NCBI GenBank assembly: GCA_030737835.1
Contig: CM060849.1
Span: 27,834,311-27,898,310 of the forward strand
Direction of reading: 5' to 3'
DNA: 64,000 nt
Source of the DNA: Acorus gramineus
Taxonomy: Eukaryota > Streptophyta > Magnoliopsida > Acorales > Acoraceae
Each line of letters begins with the position of its first letter. Position 1 is the first letter of the stretch. This document shows, piece by piece, positions 12,401 to 24,960 of this stretch. The notes under the pieces are model-generated. The model made no database searches. It was not told the origin of the DNA and was given only the letters and a program-made list of their open reading frames with translations. Position numbers and translations under genes: made by a program.

Positions 12401-13538
12401 TTGGTCTTCATTAATTTCTCATCCGTTGGCTTCTATTTTCCAATGGGCTTATATACATTCACAAGATATGATGGTGAATCACCGATTTAGAAAAAATCAT
12501 CCACTCTCCTCACTGGGTCTGTTCCATTCAATTTTTTCTGACTCTCCTAAAACCATTTTGTGTTGTAAATAATCCTGCATGGGAGTTCATAACTGACCAT
12601 TCTGATATATAGAGTGTTGCCTTCAGGTTTATTTGCTATCTTTCCTCAAAAGCATCTCTTTATGAAATCAATAGAGACTAAATTTATGCCAGTTCAGTTT
12701 TTTTTAACGATGTTATCTGATGTGAACCCTCCTATCTATTCTTCAAGACTTAATAAATACTTCACATACTTCACTAATATCACAGTTGAAGTAACAGTTT
12801 GATTGCCCGGCAGGTGGAGTGGAGTGGAGGTTCTGAAACAATGGAGGAAATCCTCACACGTTTACAACAGAGAGAAGAAGCTGCAGTCAAGCGTGAGCGT
12901 GCCATGGCCTATGCCTTTTCTCATCAAGTATGTTACTCACTCATTTGTCTTTGGCCCCATTTGGAACCATTCAAACTGATTCTACTTCTGCAAAATCAAT
13001 TTTCAAATAATCAGTTCCAAAAAAGTTTTTTCTTTTAATTTTGTTTTCAGTTTCTAGTTTTTACATGTTAAAAGTCAACAAAACATTCTTTTAAAGAAAA
13101 AGCTGATTGAAAGTAGTTTTTATGAAGTTGGTTGAGAGTAGCTTTTATAAAAAAAGCTGATCGAGAGCAGCTATTTTTGAAAATTTGTTACAAATGAGCC
13201 CATGGTAGTCTTATAGGGGACCTATGACATGATCTTAAGCCCGATTTTTTTTTTTTTTTTTGCAGTGGAGAGCCAATTCTGGTCAGAACCATGGTCAGTT
13301 TGTGTATGCAGCGGGGAACGGGGATTGGGGTTGGAGCTGGATGGAGCGTTGGATTGCGGCTCGCCCATGGGAAATGAGGCTATCTGCTCAAAGCATAAGC
13401 CCTCAAAAGATTCAGCCCAGGATAGCTATCAAGGTCGGGAAGAACACAATCCCTTTGCCCGCGAAACTACCCAGTTCAGCCAAACCTCTAAAATTGAATG
13501 ACAAAGGCTCGGCTCTTATGACTGATGTGCAAAGGTGA
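9452..13538 (+). CDS. IQ67-domain calmodulin-binding protein (IQD9/IQD10-like)
   Basis: Plant scaffold protein that binds calmodulin and, in the family, links calcium signals to microtubules or nucleus. Five exons, all phase 0: 9452-9526, 10274-10423, 12044-12271, 12814-12927, 13266-13538, giving 279 residues. The N-terminus MGSGDWFKTILSLKKSK is basic, typical of this subgroup. The first IQ motif (about 63-86, IQIQTAYRRFM then ARK) is split by intron 2 after Met75, the hallmark IQ67 intron position. The second IQ-like repeat follows within exon 3 (LKGIQRLQIHTQR... and IRARRLNM), then a coiled-coil-like REEAAVKRERAMAYAFSHQ in exon 4 and the conserved WGWSWMERWIAARPWE in exon 5. Intron 2 is about 1.6 kb; intron 4 contains a MITE. 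Divergent from the Nudix gene and convergent with the TCP gene, an order also seen for relatives in Arabidopsis. Confidence 0.95.
11031..11052. repeat. Poly-G tract in IQD intron 2
   Basis: Twelve G followed by TGGGCGGGGC. One of four long G or C homopolymers in the window (also 20146, 33365, 60027). Could form a G-quadruplex on the sense strand; length is also prone to sequencing error. Confidence 0.85.
12953..13201. mobile_element. MITE in IQD intron 4
   Basis: About 249 bp with imperfect inverted ends, GGCCCCATTTGGAAC on the left and GTTACAAATGAGCCC on the right, and internal stem-like repeats of AAAAAGCTGAT. No clear target duplication, so superfamily is left open. It fills most of intron 4 without touching the splice borders. 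Confidence 0.55.
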
Positions 13539-15818
13539 CAGATTCATCTTCGCCTGAAAAACATTCCTCATAACCAAAAAAGGCGAACATTTCTTTAGTC
13601 AAGTTAAAGCGACCATCACTCGATAAAAGAAAGACCGTTGCAGTACATGATTCGCATTTACCATTAATAATAAGGTTGTTTGAGGTGGCTTGGATGATAT
13701 GTTCAGCACCAGTGCGTGGAATAAATGATTTGATCTACCTTTCTTTGTGATGTAAAGTGAAGGTATTTATGCTTTCATGAAAAAAATATCTCCATCTGGT
13801 ACCATAGCTGTGTTGTTTTGAATAATTCTGGAATAACTATTCCAGATGGGTATTGTGTAGGAGCTCTGTTTCTCGTTTTACTTATCTGGAAAGTATATTT
13901 TTTTTTCTGTATAGATTGGTTACCCTTTTGGGATTCAATATCATTTCTCCTTCCAGAGCAGACAAATCTACATAGTATAATCTTTGTACACCCAATTGAT
14001 TACTTTTATTTTTGTGAAAAGGACATGTGTCATATGCTGGCAAGTGGGATTATTGGTTTGTTTAATTAGATTAATATTGGACCGTACAGTGCCGATAAAT
14101 AAGATACATTATCTTCCACCAAAGTCTCAAATGTTTAAGACCAAATCTCAAGAGGAGTCTCAAATGAAGAGCAGATAGTACTGTCTCTTGAGTCCTTAAA
14201 AACTCACATGGAGAGAATCAGTGACACCTCAAAAGCTACAAAAAAGAAAACGATTGCCAAAGCAAATTCCGGACCATAGTAATAAGTGTGAAAACATTAC
14301 GTTATACACTACCAAGCAGATCTACTGCATAGATGTCAGTAGTAGGGGTGGGTGTGATTTAGATTAGCTCGCACATCAAAAGAGTTGGATAAAGAGATTC
14401 ATATATAAATTAATTAGACCAAAAGCTTGGTCTGCTTACGTGTCGCATCACAACGGGTGAATGGGAAGGATAAGATAACACAATCATTCATGCAGTCTCT
14501 TTTGTAGCCCCTATTGGTGTATACATTCAAATTTTCAATTCATTAAATGTTGTTTATATATCTTTAAAAAAATTAAAACATGTTAGAGATAATTATTAAT
14601 GACATAACATCATTGACATCGTCGTCATCATCATCCTTGAACAAACACTCAGGTTGAACTGTCAATTATGGTGATGAAAACAGGGGTCAAGTTATCAGAA
14701 AGCACACAATTTCTTCATCAGGAAGTCCTAATCTTGATAGAGTACTGTATGGGTCTTCTTTGGACCCATAATTCAATTAACTCATCCACTCTTGAACACA
14801 TGCAGTCTATGGGTACTCATGTGAAGAACATAAAGAGTGCATTTTATTTGCCCTTTTAAGAATTGATTCAGTCCATGTGAATGTCAACTTTCCATATATA
14901 CATCAAAACCTAACTAATATCATATTCATTGTTAAGAAAACAATTGGGTGTTTGAAGATCAGCTTATTGACTGAGACACCATAAATAATACCTTTTTTTT
15001 TTAAGTGAGGATCCAATGGCAAAGAATCAAAGACATCACTTCCTATGTTTACAGAGCAACAACCACTCTTGCCACCAGCAGTGGCAACTACAGATGGAAT
15101 GATTTTATATATGGTCCCCCAGTAGTGTATATCTATATATAAATATGTTAAAGATCACCTGCATTTGAAAGGGGATTTTTTTTTTTTAAACAGAAGGGTT
15201 TACAACTGTTCATGGAAAAAGACTTGTCTAATGATCATTCTTTTCAAAATGGGATTCCCATTTTTGTTCTGATGAACTGAAGCCAGGGAACAGTTGCAAC
15301 AACTACTACTTTTCACCAAATTCCCTCCCCAAAAAAACTCATTCATTCATTCACAAAGGCCATTTTCAAAAAGACTGAAAAAAAAAAACAGCATTCGATT
15401 CAAATCAAGAGCTACAGTAGCTGATTTTGGGCACATATGGTGTTATTATTCAATTCCTAACCATAAAAAACCATACCCAGTTGAGGAAAAATAAAGGATG
15501 ACCACCCATCTTTTCCAAACCAAACATGCATGAATTGTTTTTTTTTTTTGGTCATCCCTTTTGGAAACAACATCCAAATGGTTCTCCAAATGGGTCACAC
15601 AAACAACAACAAAATCTAGAGAGGTCTCTCCATTTATGAACTTGGAGAGGCAAAACCACAGAAAAAGAGCTCACTGAGCTCACCAAAATGAAGGAAACAA
15701 AAGAACAGACTGATAACAAACTTAATTCTTGCAAACAAAACACTTTGTCACACAAAAAAGGAGCCAATTTTGAAGGACTTAATGAAGTGGGCATGCCTGA
15801 ATTTGCCAAAGCTTTCTT
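13539..15818. other. Intergenic between convergent IQD and TCP genes
   Basis: The first few hundred bases and the last few hundred bases are presumably the two 3' untranslated regions. The rest is AT-rich with poly-T tracts; no coding segment, RNA gene or transposon end was recognised. Confidence 0.4.
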
Positions 15819-16931
15819 TCAACGGCGAGACCACGGCTTGTTTGCTTCGGCGGAGGCGTCGTGCTCCTCCTCGCCTTGGATCCGCGCGGGCACGCGGAAA
15901 CCCGGAAACCTGCCGCCGGTGCCGCCAGAAGATGCGAACCCAATTGCCGACGGCGGCGATTGGAGCTGCTGGTGGTGGTGGTGGAGGTGGTGGTGATGCT
16001 CGGCGATCGACGCTGTCGGTTCCCACGATCGGATGGAGGTGGCGATGGCGGGTGAATTACTGGACTGAAGGGGTCCCCTCTGTTGGAAAAACGACGGGCT
16101 TTGCCCGAGCAGCGGCTGCAGCATCATCTGCGGCGGCGGTGGAGCATTGAATACGCCAGCGTCCGCCGGATTCCAAGCCACAAGTCTCTCGGTCCAGCCC
16201 GAAGAGGCCGCCTCAAAGAACAAGCCTTGCTCGGTGGACGACGACGGCGTCGACTGCTGCTGCTGATGCTGATGCTGATGAAGGAGAATTGGTTCCTGAA
16301 ACGACTGAAGCGACAGGCGGAGGTCCCCGACCGCCGCCGCAGACGGCGACGACGAGAAGCTCTGGAAGTTCGGGCTTTGCGACGACGACGCCATGGGGAA
16401 GAACGACTTGATCGTGTCGGCGATCGCGTCGGAGTCCAGCGAAGGCGGGAGGAAACTAGTACTACCACCACCGCCGTCGCCGCCGCCTCGGCCTGAATTG
16501 CCCAAAAAACCGGAACTTGAAAGGCCAGGCTCGCCCGAATCGGCCGGTCTCTTCCCCTGTTCGTCGTTCCGGTCGTCTGGGTCGGCGTTTTTGAGGTCGT
16601 TCGGGTGCCAGGGGGGGAGGACAGCGAGATCGTCGATGGCGGGCTTGGCTTTCTTGATGAGCCAATCGACGGCCTTGCTTGGGCGGTCGTATCCGAGGCG
16701 GTCCTGGACGTCGTAGAATTGGATGGCAGTGTGGGCCGAGAGACGGACCCGGCGGTCCCTCGGACCCTTGGCGGTGCAGACCTTGCTGTGTCGGTCCTTG
16801 CGTCCGGTAGACCGGACTATGTGACCCCCCTCCACCTCTACAATCTCTCCTCCTCCGCCGCCCCTCCTCGTCGGTCTCTGCTGCGGTTGCTGGTGGAGCT
16901 GTTGATGGTTGTGGTGGTCTCGCTCTCCCAT
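15819..16931 (-). CDS. CIN-class TCP transcription factor (TCP3/TCP4-like)
   Basis: Plant DNA-binding regulator that promotes the change from cell division to differentiation in leaf margins and petals. Single exon, 370 residues from Met at 16931, chosen because it leaves an N-terminus of family length before [20 protein letters not shown]. The TCP basic helix-loop-helix domain spans about 42-100 (basic part [20 protein letters not shown], then helices with [20 protein letters not shown]). No R domain is seen, as in the TCP4 group. The C-terminal half is Gln/His/Ser-rich, contains the miR319-site peptide QRGPLQSS and ends in a conserved [16 protein letters not shown] motif. The frame stays open upstream to 17261, adding 110 low-complexity residues that look like translated leader. 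GC-rich exon. Convergent with the IQD gene. Clade is sure; exact orthology within TCP3/4/10 is inferred. Confidence 0.95.
   Translation of the reverse strand: MGERDHHNHQQLHQQPQQRPTRRGGGGGEIVEVEGGHIVRSTGRKDRHSKVCTAKGPRDRRVRLSAHTAIQFYDVQDRLGYDRPSKAVDWLIKKAKPAIDDLAVLPPWHPNDLKNADPDDRNDEQGKRPADSGEPGLSSSGFLGNSGRGGGDGGGGSTSFLPPSLDSDAIADTIKSFFPMASSSQSPNFQSFSSSPSAAAVGDLRLSLQSFQEPILLHQHQHQQQQSTPSSSTEQGLFFEAASSGWTERLVAWNPADAGVFNAPPPPQMMLQPLLGQSPSFFQQRGPLQSSNSPAIATSIRSWEPTASIAEHHHHLHHHHQQLQSPPSAIGFASSGGTGGRFPGFRVPARIQGEEEHDASAEANKPWSRR
16060..16082 (-). promoter_or_regulatory. miR319 target site in TCP mRNA
   Basis: On the coding strand the site reads GAGGGGACCCCTTCAGTCC within CAG...AG. It pairs with miR319 continuously at miRNA positions 2-13, with mismatches at 14, 15 and 20, the pattern known for TCP4-group targets. 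Cleavage between positions 10 and 11 would keep transcript levels low where miR319 is made. Confidence 0.93.
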
Positions 16932-17261
16932 TGGGTCTGAGAATTGGGCATTATATTGGGGAGTAGTCGAGAAGGACCGCTTCTTGGGCGGGCGGTGGTT
17001 CGGGAGGTGGAGGTGGCTTTGGGTCTCTTCGGTTTGGGGTTCCAGGTTCCGATCGGTGGAGGTTGGGGCGGCTCGTCTCGCTATTGCTTGTTCTGGAGGC
17101 GGTGGAGGTGGTGGTGGAGGTAGGTCCTCTTGTTCTGCTGGTCGTGGTGGTGGTGATAGTAGTTGTGGTGGTGCTTCTCTTCTTCCTCCTCCCAAACGGG
17201 ATTGCCATCCAAAGCAGAGAATTCCATCACCAATCGCCACCGGTCCCTTCTCTTCCTTCAC

Positions 17262-18233
17262 CCCCTCTCACAAAGATTGCTTTTTTTTTTTTATAGAAAA
17301 ACCACCACCACTTCTTCAATAAAAAGTTGTATAGAATACAATACAGACAAGGAAGCAATGAAAGAGAGAGTAAGAGAGAGCGAGAGGGGTTTAGATAAAG
17401 GGGACGAAGGACATTAGAGAAGAAAACAGAGGAGGAGCTGTGAATGTACTGTTTCTCTCTCTACCAGAAGGGGTATTGGAAGGAGCGGAAACAAAGGCCT
17501 CCCCCTTCAAGAGAGAGAGTTTGATGGGTGAAAAAAAGTTTTCTTTTTTATTTCAAGAGAGAGAAGGGAGAGAGTTCTAGAGAGAGAGAAAAAAAAAGGA
17601 GGAAGCTTTGGGTGGGACTGTAGGAGCCGTTGATTGCAACTTGGAGGGTTGGCAGAGAAATGTCAGTGGTGGACTTTGAAAATATCTTTCATATTTCATG
17701 CAATAAATTTTTTTTTTTTTTTTTTTTGGACTGATTCATGTAAGAAAGTTAAATCTGAAAAGTATTCTTTTTGAAGCTGGTTATTCAAAAATTGATTTTG
17801 TAAAACATAACATTCATTTATAATTGGTTCTAAATGAAATTTAAATAGGCCACCAGTGTATAATTTTTATGTATTTTATAAGTTTCAACATGTAAAACAT
17901 AAAAATAAAATTGAAATTTTTTTGAAATTATTATAAAAAATAGACTTCAAAGACATAATTAGTTTGATAATTGGATGTAACTTTTTTGGGTTTTTATTTC
18001 TGGACACCCTTTCTATGTTACTTGAAAAAAAAAAAAAAAAGGACAAGCATTAGCCTTCCAAAGCCCCCTCACCCTACTGGCCCTTCCTTCCCCATTCTCT
18101 CACTCCACTTTATCCCTGTTTAGTCACTACCAAAGTTGAATTTCTTTTTTATATTGAATCTCAGTGAAAAAGATTGTGATGTGGCCTATTATGTGATTCA
18201 AAAAAATCTGAATAAGGGGATGTATCACGAGAA
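17262..18233. other. TCP leader and promoter region
   Basis: On the minus strand, 17340-17600 is a CT-rich stretch with repeated CTCTCT runs, typical of plant 5' leaders or core promoters. Upstream of it (17690-18230) the sequence becomes AT-rich with homopolymer runs and then meets the MULE at 18243. No coding segment seen. Confidence 0.5.
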
Positions 18234-18242
18234 TTGATAGAA

Positions 18243-19528
18243 GGGGACCGTTATTCCAACCCCTGTATCTATATAACCCACCCCGTTTGTGAACCCACTT
18301 TATTTGTTTTTTTACAAAAACTTAACCCACCTCATTATAAATATAATGGGATTACAGGCTGCAAACCCACCCCTAACAGTTTTCAAGTCATCTTTCTCAC
18401 TTTCTCTTCTTGCTCTCTTCTTCTCTCTGGTCCGAGCCCCTCCCCCCGATGGTCGTCGCCATCCCCCCCATCCCAGGTGACCATCGCCGTCTCCCTCTTG
18501 TTGTGTCTCCATTGTAGCTGCCTCCCCTGCTCCCCCACAAGAACAAGATCCCCACACATTCTTCCTTTTTGTGAAGGTGTATGTTTTGTTGCTTTTTTTT
18601 TTTTAATTATATTGTGTAGCTATGCAATGTATTTCATTTTTTTTAGTTGTGAAATGTGTTGGTCTTGTTAGAATGTATATGATCTCTCAAATTATTCATG
18701 TTCTTAGAAACCTTAGATTTTTATTTTTGTAAATTGGTAATGAAAATGAATCAAGAATGAAAACAAATGTATCATTGGTTCGTTGATGTAAATTTTCATG
18801 TGTTACTTTAACATTAGCAAAATGGTGTGCCATTTAGAAAATGTTTTCATCTCAAGGCAGTCAAGCTGTCAGTTAGTCACCCAAATTTGGTTACCTTTGA
18901 ATGTGTTACTAATTTTTTTGTATTGAATGGTTGGATGTCTTGGTTGATAGGGATGTATGAATGATTATGCAAGTGGATTTGAATTTGATACACAGATGGA
19001 TAAATTGCTTGATTCGACACTGCTAGTGTCGACATAGACATCTTCAGTTGACAGTCGTGCTATCGAATCTTGTAGGCTCCTTTGTTAAAGTTTCCTTTTC
19101 AACGAATGTATTGCCGACCGAATGCATACGAGTTGACACTATTTATGTTTAATCAAGCAACCATAAATGTCTCGTTTGTTAAGTCTATCGATAAGACTCA
19201 TGTTGTTATCTAGATGTGCTCTCAATAGTGTTGTCAATCATGTCTACATAATGTCCTAGATGCCAAACAACAGACACATTATCAACGGTTCTTCGAAACT
19301 CTCAACACCTAATGTGTCGAACCACGAGTTATGTGGGATTTGATTTTGGGGGTGGGATGTTTATTTGCCAAGTGTTATTGAGGTGTAGAATGATAGGGGT
19401 GCGTTCAGTTTGTATGGGGTGGGATGTGAAGGAGTGATATTGGTTTCTTAAAAAAACATAAAAAATAATATTTCATGTTTTATTAAGGGGTGGGGTGACT
19501 ATCCGATGGAGTGGTATTAACCACCCCC
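18243..19528. mobile_element. MULE-type element with GC-rich interior
   Basis: A 1286-bp insertion flanked by the perfect 9-bp duplication TTGATAGAA (18234-18242 and 19529-19537). The ends are imperfect inverted repeats, GGGGACCGTTATTCC on the left and GGTATTAACCACCCCC on the right, with further weak similarity inward including ACCCCACCCC-like runs. The interior holds a C- and CT-rich block at about 18390-18560, unlike the AT-rich flanks, and no transposase. This is the layout of a non-autonomous MULE, possibly one carrying a host fragment; I do not recognise the insert. Confidence 0.7.
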
Positions 19529-19537
19529 TTGATAGAA

Positions 19538-21709
19538 AGAAGGGTAAATATCAAAGAAGGAAAAAAAAAATTCTAACTCCTATTTAGGTAGTGAAATAGG
19601 TAGACAATAAAGTAGAATAACGGATTGTTTATAAAAAAAAATAAGTGGATATAACTATGTTAGAATAGTGAGAATAAGCTAATATTGGTATTCACCCATA
19701 GAATTGTATTATTTCCACTCAATCTATTACACTGGTATAAAGTGTTCAAACGTCAAATCATTTGTCATTCTTCTCATAAATCATGAATCTACATGTTAGA
19801 TCATTTTTTCACCTTTTATAATATTTTATCCACATTTTATTTATGTTTATTCACAACTTATCCATAATTATTCAAACGATAAAAAATTTATTGTTCTATT
19901 TTTCAATGAGAATAACCAGTAATATCACAATAGACAATGGCTCTACAATAGACAATGGCTATATATATATGATAAAATATATAACCATCGTCTATTGTGA
20001 TATTTTCATTTTAATTACATTTTCTCAAGGCATTGACTCTTGGATTTTTTTTTTAGAGTGAGACGACAATGTTTTTATTATTCATATCTCATTAGGGATT
20101 ATTCCACCTTAAACAATAATTTAATGAGTAATAATTCTACTAACACCCCCCCCCCCCCCCCCGAATTAATTTTCAAAACAATTTTTTCATAAAAGCTACC
20201 ATTGCCCAAATTTGAATTTATTTCAAATTTGGTCTAAAATCTAAAAAACATAGTTATTTATCAATATATCATTCCTAATTTTAACAACCGGCAAAATAAT
20301 AATGAAAATAATCACTTTTTATGTTGTGTATTCATAAAATTGGTCTAATAGGGAAGACCTAAAACTTCTGACTAGCCTTTCCATAGCATAGAATTCCATC
20401 ATTTTTTCATAAAAACAATTCTCAATTAAATTTTTTAAAAAGCTTTTTTTTATAACTTTAACGTATAAATTTATGGTAAAAAAAAACAAAGTTTTAAAAC
20501 TCTTTTAAATCTCTTGTGTAAAAAATCATTTTGAAGGAACAGTGTAAATTCACACATGGTATAAAAATTTTCCTTTAGATCTTCGGAAAAGGGTCATTTT
20601 GGTAATTCCACATTGTGCCCCACGAATCGATTAGCTATTGCCGCGAAAGCGACGCGACGCACAGGGAAACGGGAGGTCAGTGAAATTACCGAAATGTCCC
20701 TGCATGCGACAACACATTCCCCCAAACTTCTGTGTCCTTGCCAAAATCACATTTATGGTTTTTTTTTTTTTTTTTTTTTTAGGGTTTAAGATTTTAAAGA
20801 TTTGTATAAATATTTTAAAAAATAATGGATTTTCTAAATTTTTTTATATTTATATTAATTTTTTTATTAGAATATGTTAATTAGAATTTTGTAAGGGGAG
20901 ACGGGTTGGGGTGGGAGAGAGGTTTTTATGTAAGAGGGGTTTGTTTATTGTTTACATATTAATATATAAGAGACTTGTACATTAAATGATTAAAATGTGA
21001 AGGGCTTACTTATAAGAGGGGATCCCTTATAATTTAGAGAAACTCAAATAGAACCAACCAAATCACACACCATACTTGTTTTTTAAAAAAAAAACATTGA
21101 AAAAAAGTTGTAACAATAAATATGTAATTATATAGTATAATAATAATAATAATAATAATAATGCAAATATGTACCTATTTTTGTGGAGTGAAGTATGTAC
21201 CTTTTTTTTACATTATAAGTTAGTTGTTAAGCATTTTTTATAAATTAAAGCCAATTAGCCCCTTAGATATGAATAAATGATGCATAATACAATTGATAAA
21301 ATTGATAATTATGATGATATAAGAGTATGAACCAAGATAGCAATTTTAAAAACCTTTATTAAAGTTATATAGCATAACAAAATAATAGAAACTAATGATA
21401 GGGTTGAATGGTTGATGTTTGGATAGACAAGTAAAGTCGTTTTTTTTTTATATAATAACATGTACTTTAATAGAAGAGTATATGCTTTTTTTTTTTAAAG
21501 AAGAAAAATGTGAGGAACTGTAAATGAGATTACACAAGAGGCTACATATCATTTTCCAAATATTAACCCATGACTTGGGAAGGCCTGGCCCCAGTCTGCT
21601 CCTAGGGGTCGATCCTCGGATAGACAAGCAAAGCTGCTTCTTTGGGCCCACATGCATATGATTTTTTTAAAAGAAATGGTAAGCATTCGCCAGCACATGA
21701 GGTTCTTAA
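19538..21709. other. Intergenic with simple repeats
   Basis: AT-rich sequence without recognised genes. It contains a 17-base poly-C at 20146-20162, a (TAA)n/(AAT)n run at about 21139-21163, and at 19640-19930 a diverged relative of the GCCCCC-ended MITE family seen at 33358 and 59491 (shared CTGGTATAAAGTG and ATCCACATTTTATTTA-like phrases). Confidence 0.45.
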
Positions 21710-22118
21710 TAGGGCCGCAACTCGGGCGGATTGGGTTTAGGTTGACCCCAACTCGAACCCAGCCCGAATTCTAAACTACTCAACCCTAACCTGACCTAAC
21801 CCGATTTTCAACCAGGATTAGACTAACCCGAACCCAACCTGTAATTAAATAAATCAACCCGACCCAACCCGATTTTCTAACATGATGTGCAAATTAAATA
21901 AATCAACCCGATCTAATCCTCAAGATTAGTTAGGTTTACCTAAAATTTTGACTGCCCAGATTAGAAACTACATAATGAACGGCCATGATTTTTTTTAACT
22001 ACTAATTTACGGGTTCGGGTTGGGTCGGGTTGTGAGTGAGCCAACCCGAACCCAACCCGATTTGGCCAACCCAATTCATGTAAAAATCGGGTTTAACCCG
22101 ACCTAAGTTGCAGCCCTA
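21710..22118. mobile_element. hAT-type MITE, TAGGGCYGCAA ends, copy 1
   Basis: 409 bp, inverted ends TAGGGCCGCAAC and GTTGCAGCCCTA, with 8-bp flanks GTTCTTAA / GTACTTAA (one mismatch), the hAT length. The body consists of many short GGGTTGGGT / AACCCGACC phrases in both orientations, the subterminal repeats typical of plant hAT MITEs. Confidence 0.85.
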
Positions 22119-22689
22119 GTACTTAAGTCCTACAAAAGTTTTTGATTTCTTATTTTATTAAAAAATTAAATATGTGATGGGTTTTTAAATTTTCTCCATT
22201 ACTTTTTTGTCTCTTTTATTTTGTTTTTTATTTATATATTTTATTTCCTATTTATTGAAACTTTATTTATGTGTTTTTATCTACAATGTAGATTATCTTA
22301 GTAGCTTACATGGTATTTTTCATATTTTTTTTATATTTCCTTTTTTTCTAAATTGATGTATTATTTTTATTCTTTATAATTTTGTTTGTTATTTCTTTTT
22401 TTTTTCTTCCTATTTTACTTGGATTTAATTTTTGTATTTGTTTTTTGAAAAAATGTTAGCGCATGTATTCCAAATCCTAGGATTTAAACAAATAGTCTGA
22501 AACTAGTCTTCATCTATGCGATGTGTGTGTAAATAAAAAAAAAATTAAAAAAATTACACTAAACGAACACCCTCAATTTTTTGAATCCATTTATATGTGA
22601 TGTAATATATCATGTTATATATACATAAATAATATAATGAAATTTAAAAATTATTATGATGTTACAAATAAAAGAGAAATGTTACATTT

Positions 22690-22890
22690 AAAAATGAGTT
22701 TTTTGCGTATATACCCCTCAACTAACCCTGTATTGTCAAAATCCCTCATTTGAAACTTTAAAACCATCATGGATATTTAAATATTTTTTACGCATATTGT
22801 TGGAAATAACAAATCATCAAGGATATTTTGTCAAAATATCATTTTATTAGGAGTATATATGCAAAAAAAAACCATTAAAAAATATTGAGA
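22690..22890. mobile_element. Small foldback element
   Basis: Inverted ends TTTTTTGCGTATATACCCC and GAGTATATATGCAAAAAAAA about 195 bp apart. No clear target duplication. Weakly supported. Confidence 0.4.
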
Positions 22891-24239
22891 TTTGGTGGAT
22901 ATAGATATGATATTATCCAATATATATACATATACAGATAGATTTTTTCATTCTTACTTTTAATATAAAATCAAATATTACAAAAAATTACGAGTAAAAT
23001 TGAAAATAAAAATATTACACACTAAGGTGCTTTTAAAAACAAAGTTTGAAAATCAGCTTTTAGGTTTTAGTTGTTTTATGCACAGTTTTTAAGGATGTAA
23101 TCAGTTGCGGAGCCCAGATTTTTATAAAGGGGGGCCTAATGTGACTTAGGTAAATATATTTTAAAGTTATATCGTTATATATATATTTTTAATTTTAATA
23201 GCATAGATTAAAATATGAATATGTATGAAATGAAATAAAGACATTCACACAAAACATATCATTAAATAATTCTAAAAGATCATTATTATATTTTAAAACA
23301 ATATGTCAAATTTTACATTGGTGATTTACAAAAAAAATGACAATACATAAATAAAAATTATGTTTTTTTTAGAGAGGATTGATGATTCTCGATTGTGAGA
23401 CGGTTAATGGAACAAAAAATAAAAATTATGATTTTTTTAGAGATGGAGATTGATATTAAGAACAATTAGATACACTAAAAAAGAAACAAAAAGTAAAAAA
23501 TTTATGTTTTTCAAGATATCTAGATGAGATGCCAAGGAGTGGGATCTGCAACTGTGTGCCGAATGCCGACTATATCTGTGGTGTTTTTTTTTTTTTTTTT
23601 TTGAGGGGGGATGATTAATTGTAAAACAAAGGGTGATTGAAGAGGGATTAATACTGAAGGGCATACGTGGATTAATCAACGGGTATCATGGTCTCATAGT
23701 AGTTTCTTTTTTATTGTCTAATTTTGCATGGTGGGCTCAATCCTATCCATTGTTGATTATTGTTATTAGTCATGGGTTTTATGACCCCATAAAAAAATAA
23801 AAAAAAAACTAGGGGGGTCATCGGCCACTGGATGTAATGATGATAACTATTTTATGAAATACGAGACACAATCATTTGATAAAATCTAATAATGATGATG
23901 CATGTAAACTACCTTATTAGTAACAGCTTTTAACTTTTAGTTTTTTATCAAGATAAAAAAAAAAAAAAATAGTTGTCAAAAACAATTTAAGTAACAGACG
24001 TGAAAAGTCACACACTTCCCGTTAGGGTCATTAATAAACAGATGGATGGATTTAATTTTTGTTAGGGTCATTAATAAATCTACGTGGCACCCTGGGTTAA
24101 GCATACATTAATATTATCAACCCAAACAACCCCACCTGACTTTCTGACATTTATCCATTGAGAAAAAAAAAAATTTACATAACCCTAAAAAAAAGACCCA
24201 TGCATCTGACGGTTGAGAATGCATGTGGATGCGCAACTA
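22891..24239. other. Intergenic, AT-rich
   Basis: No gene recognised. At 23101 the phrase CAGTTGCGGAGCCCAG followed by a G-rich run resembles a transposon end often seen in plants; its partner could not be found nearby. A similar end in reverse, CATGGGTCCGTCACTA, sits near 36136-36151. Confidence 0.35.
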
Positions 24240-24960
24240 CAGTAACTTTCGGTGCACCAGAGAGAAAGAAAAAAAAGAACACACAAACACGCACTCACAT
24301 GGAAAGAAGACCTAGAGCAGCAGCAGCAACAACAGATGCTACAGAAGCTACAGCTACGAATTCAGAAGCAACAGAAGCAACAGCAACAGTTTCTGTTACA
24401 GTTTCTGTTGCTGCTGTCACTGCCAAAACTCCATTATTTTTGGTCTACTAGGGCCAGAGAGACTCTTTACAGTTGGTGGTGATCTGTGTTTTTTTTTTCT
24501 CCTCTCTCTCCACGTGGACTTCCAGCAGGGATGACACGTGGATGAACTAAAGGGGGGCTGCATGTGAAGCGGTGGAGGAGACAAGGCCAAGTTGGGAGGG
24601 CTTTGTACGGCCTTGGAGGCCAAGTTGTTGTTGTTGGTGGTGGTGGTGGTGGTGGTGGGTGTTTAGTGTTATGGGTCCCCCAACCAAATGATCAATTGAT
24701 GGAACAATGGAACATTTACATGTCAGTGCTGACCTGGTTGGGGGTCCCCCCACCCACCCCCTTCCAAGTCTTTCAGAGACTTGTGTTGTGTGTTTCCCTG
24801 TCTGTCTCTCTTTCAAGTGAGATTTGATTAGATATTTAGTGGGTCTCCAATGAAAACTCGCAGTTTGGGTGGATTTTGTGATAGAGGGGAGAGAGAGAGA
24901 GAGAGAGATAGAGAGAGGTAGGTTTGGCTTTTTTTTTTTTTTCTTTCAGTTCTGAGAATG
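24240..24960. promoter_or_regulatory. Orphan promoter-like block with G-boxes and GA tract
   Basis: This block stands out from its AT-rich flanks. It has CAG/CAA-rich sequence at 24315-24400, two G-box cores (CCACGTGG near 24512 and ACACGTGG near 24534), a GGT repeat near 24635-24655 and a GA repeat near 24888-24910. These resemble a plant promoter and leader, but no convincing coding exon follows before 26 kb. It may be the front of a lost or unrecognised gene, or a non-coding transcript. Confidence 0.3.

Noticed and set aside
15688-17417. Many plus- and minus-strand frames over the TCP gene and leader
   Set aside because: By-products of GC-rich, repeat-rich coding sequence; only the frame with the TCP domain is supported.
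21480-21657. SINE-like sequence with a GGTCGATCC B-box-like phrase
   Set aside because: No A box at proper spacing, no poly-A tail and no target duplication.
24158-24482. Gln-rich or Ala/Thr-rich protein
   Set aside because: Frames are simple-repeat translations of CAG/CAA sequence with no domain and no splice continuation.
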